From Pseudomonas sp. MM223 (GTDB lineage Bacteria; Pseudomonadota; Gammaproteobacteria; Pseudomonadales; Pseudomonadaceae), in contig OX352322.1 in the NCBI GenBank assembly GCA_947090765.1, positions 4,447,501-4,511,500 on the forward strand: a DNA stretch of 64,000 nucleotides, in the 5' to 3' direction. The notes under the pieces were generated by a model, which worked only from the letters and a program-made list of their open reading frames with translations, did no database searches and was not told the DNA's origin. Shown piece by piece: positions 62,789 to 64,000 of this stretch. Both the position numbers and the translations under genes were made by a program. Each line of letters opens with the position of its first letter. The stretch's first letter is position 1.

Positions 62789-62881
62789 GGCCTCATCGCC
62801 GGCAAGCCAGCTCCCACAGGTACTGCACTGTGCTCTTGGCCAGCGCAGCACCTGTGGGAGCGGCTTGCCGGCGATAGGGCC
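62789..62881. repeat. REP inverted pair (GCCGGCAAGCC / CCCACAGG type)
   Basis: ATCGCCGGCAAGCCAGCTCCCACAGG and its inverted partner CCTGTGGGAGCGGCTTGCCGGCGAT. Same sub-family as the element at 24299. Lies between hflD and purB. Confidence 0.85.
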
Positions 62882-62966
62882 AGAACAGGCAATGCACAAT
62901 GCCGCACCAAATAGATGGCCCGACCTTTGGTCAGCCACCCGACTCGGGCGCAAATTTCATGTATGA

Positions 62967-64000
<1,034 letters not shown>

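Overview
The window is a 64 kb chromosomal segment with high GC content and uniform codon use. It is typical of a fluorescent Pseudomonas of the P. putida group. The evidence is a complete aerobic nicotinate (nic) gene cluster, pcaIJ preceded by sites that match the PcaR operator, a monomeric and a dimeric isocitrate dehydrogenase side by side, DUF3077/DUF6124 small proteins, and many GTAGGAGCGGCCTTGTGCCGCG-type REP elements. From memory the gene order closely follows P. putida KT2440. I could not run an alignment, so that comparison is recollection.

Layout. 1-5.9 kb: the end of a MASE1-GGDEF diguanylate cyclase, a TSUP exporter divergent from a LysR regulator, several very small proteins, an SH3-type protein and an exported Asp-nucleophile alpha/beta hydrolase. 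6.0-19.3 kb: the nic cluster. nicP-nicT-nicF-nicE-nicD-nicC run leftward, nicX-nicR and nicA-nicB run rightward, and nicS is convergent with nicB. Together they take nicotinate through 6-hydroxynicotinate, 2,5-dihydroxypyridine, N-formylmaleamate, maleamate and maleate to fumarate. nicB carries a one-base frameshift. 19.3-29.8 kb: an accessory-looking block with an XdhC-type molybdenum cofactor protein (probably serving NicAB), a salicylate module (NahG-like hydroxylase, AAHS-type MFS carrier, NahR-like regulator), an MFS/cytosine-deaminase-like pair, two unknown genes of lower GC, a LysR regulator and a GNAT acetyltransferase. 29.8-33.7 kb: a chemoreceptor divergent from pcaIJ, which converts beta-ketoadipate to its CoA ester. 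Catechol made from salicylate would enter the same pathway.

33.7-38 kb: REP elements, a strikingly structured putative RNA ahead of a DUF6124-DUF3077 gene pair, arfB, a SAM methyltransferase, tRNA-Ser(UGA), and a YccA/BI-1 membrane protein. 38-43 kb: an NCS2 purine permease, the tusDCBE sulfur relay operon with a ybiB-like gene, and a glutathionyl-hydroquinone reductase. 43.2-50.8 kb, all leftward: cysG (two frameshifts), serS, crcB, rarA, lolA, ftsK. 51.2-56.3 kb: aat, bpt and infA rightward, clpA and clpS leftward, cspD rightward. Apart from infA and cspD this is a clustered N-degron pathway (two aminoacyl-protein transferases, the ClpS adaptor and the ClpA unfoldase). 56.4-64 kb: icd divergent from the monomeric idh, then a Nudix hydrolase, mnmA, hflD and the start of purB, which runs off the window.

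Three single-base indels disrupt two otherwise intact genes (nicB, cysG). This points either to residual assembly errors or to recent pseudogenization. The observation most worth following is the structured RNA-like element at about 34.07-34.24 kb.
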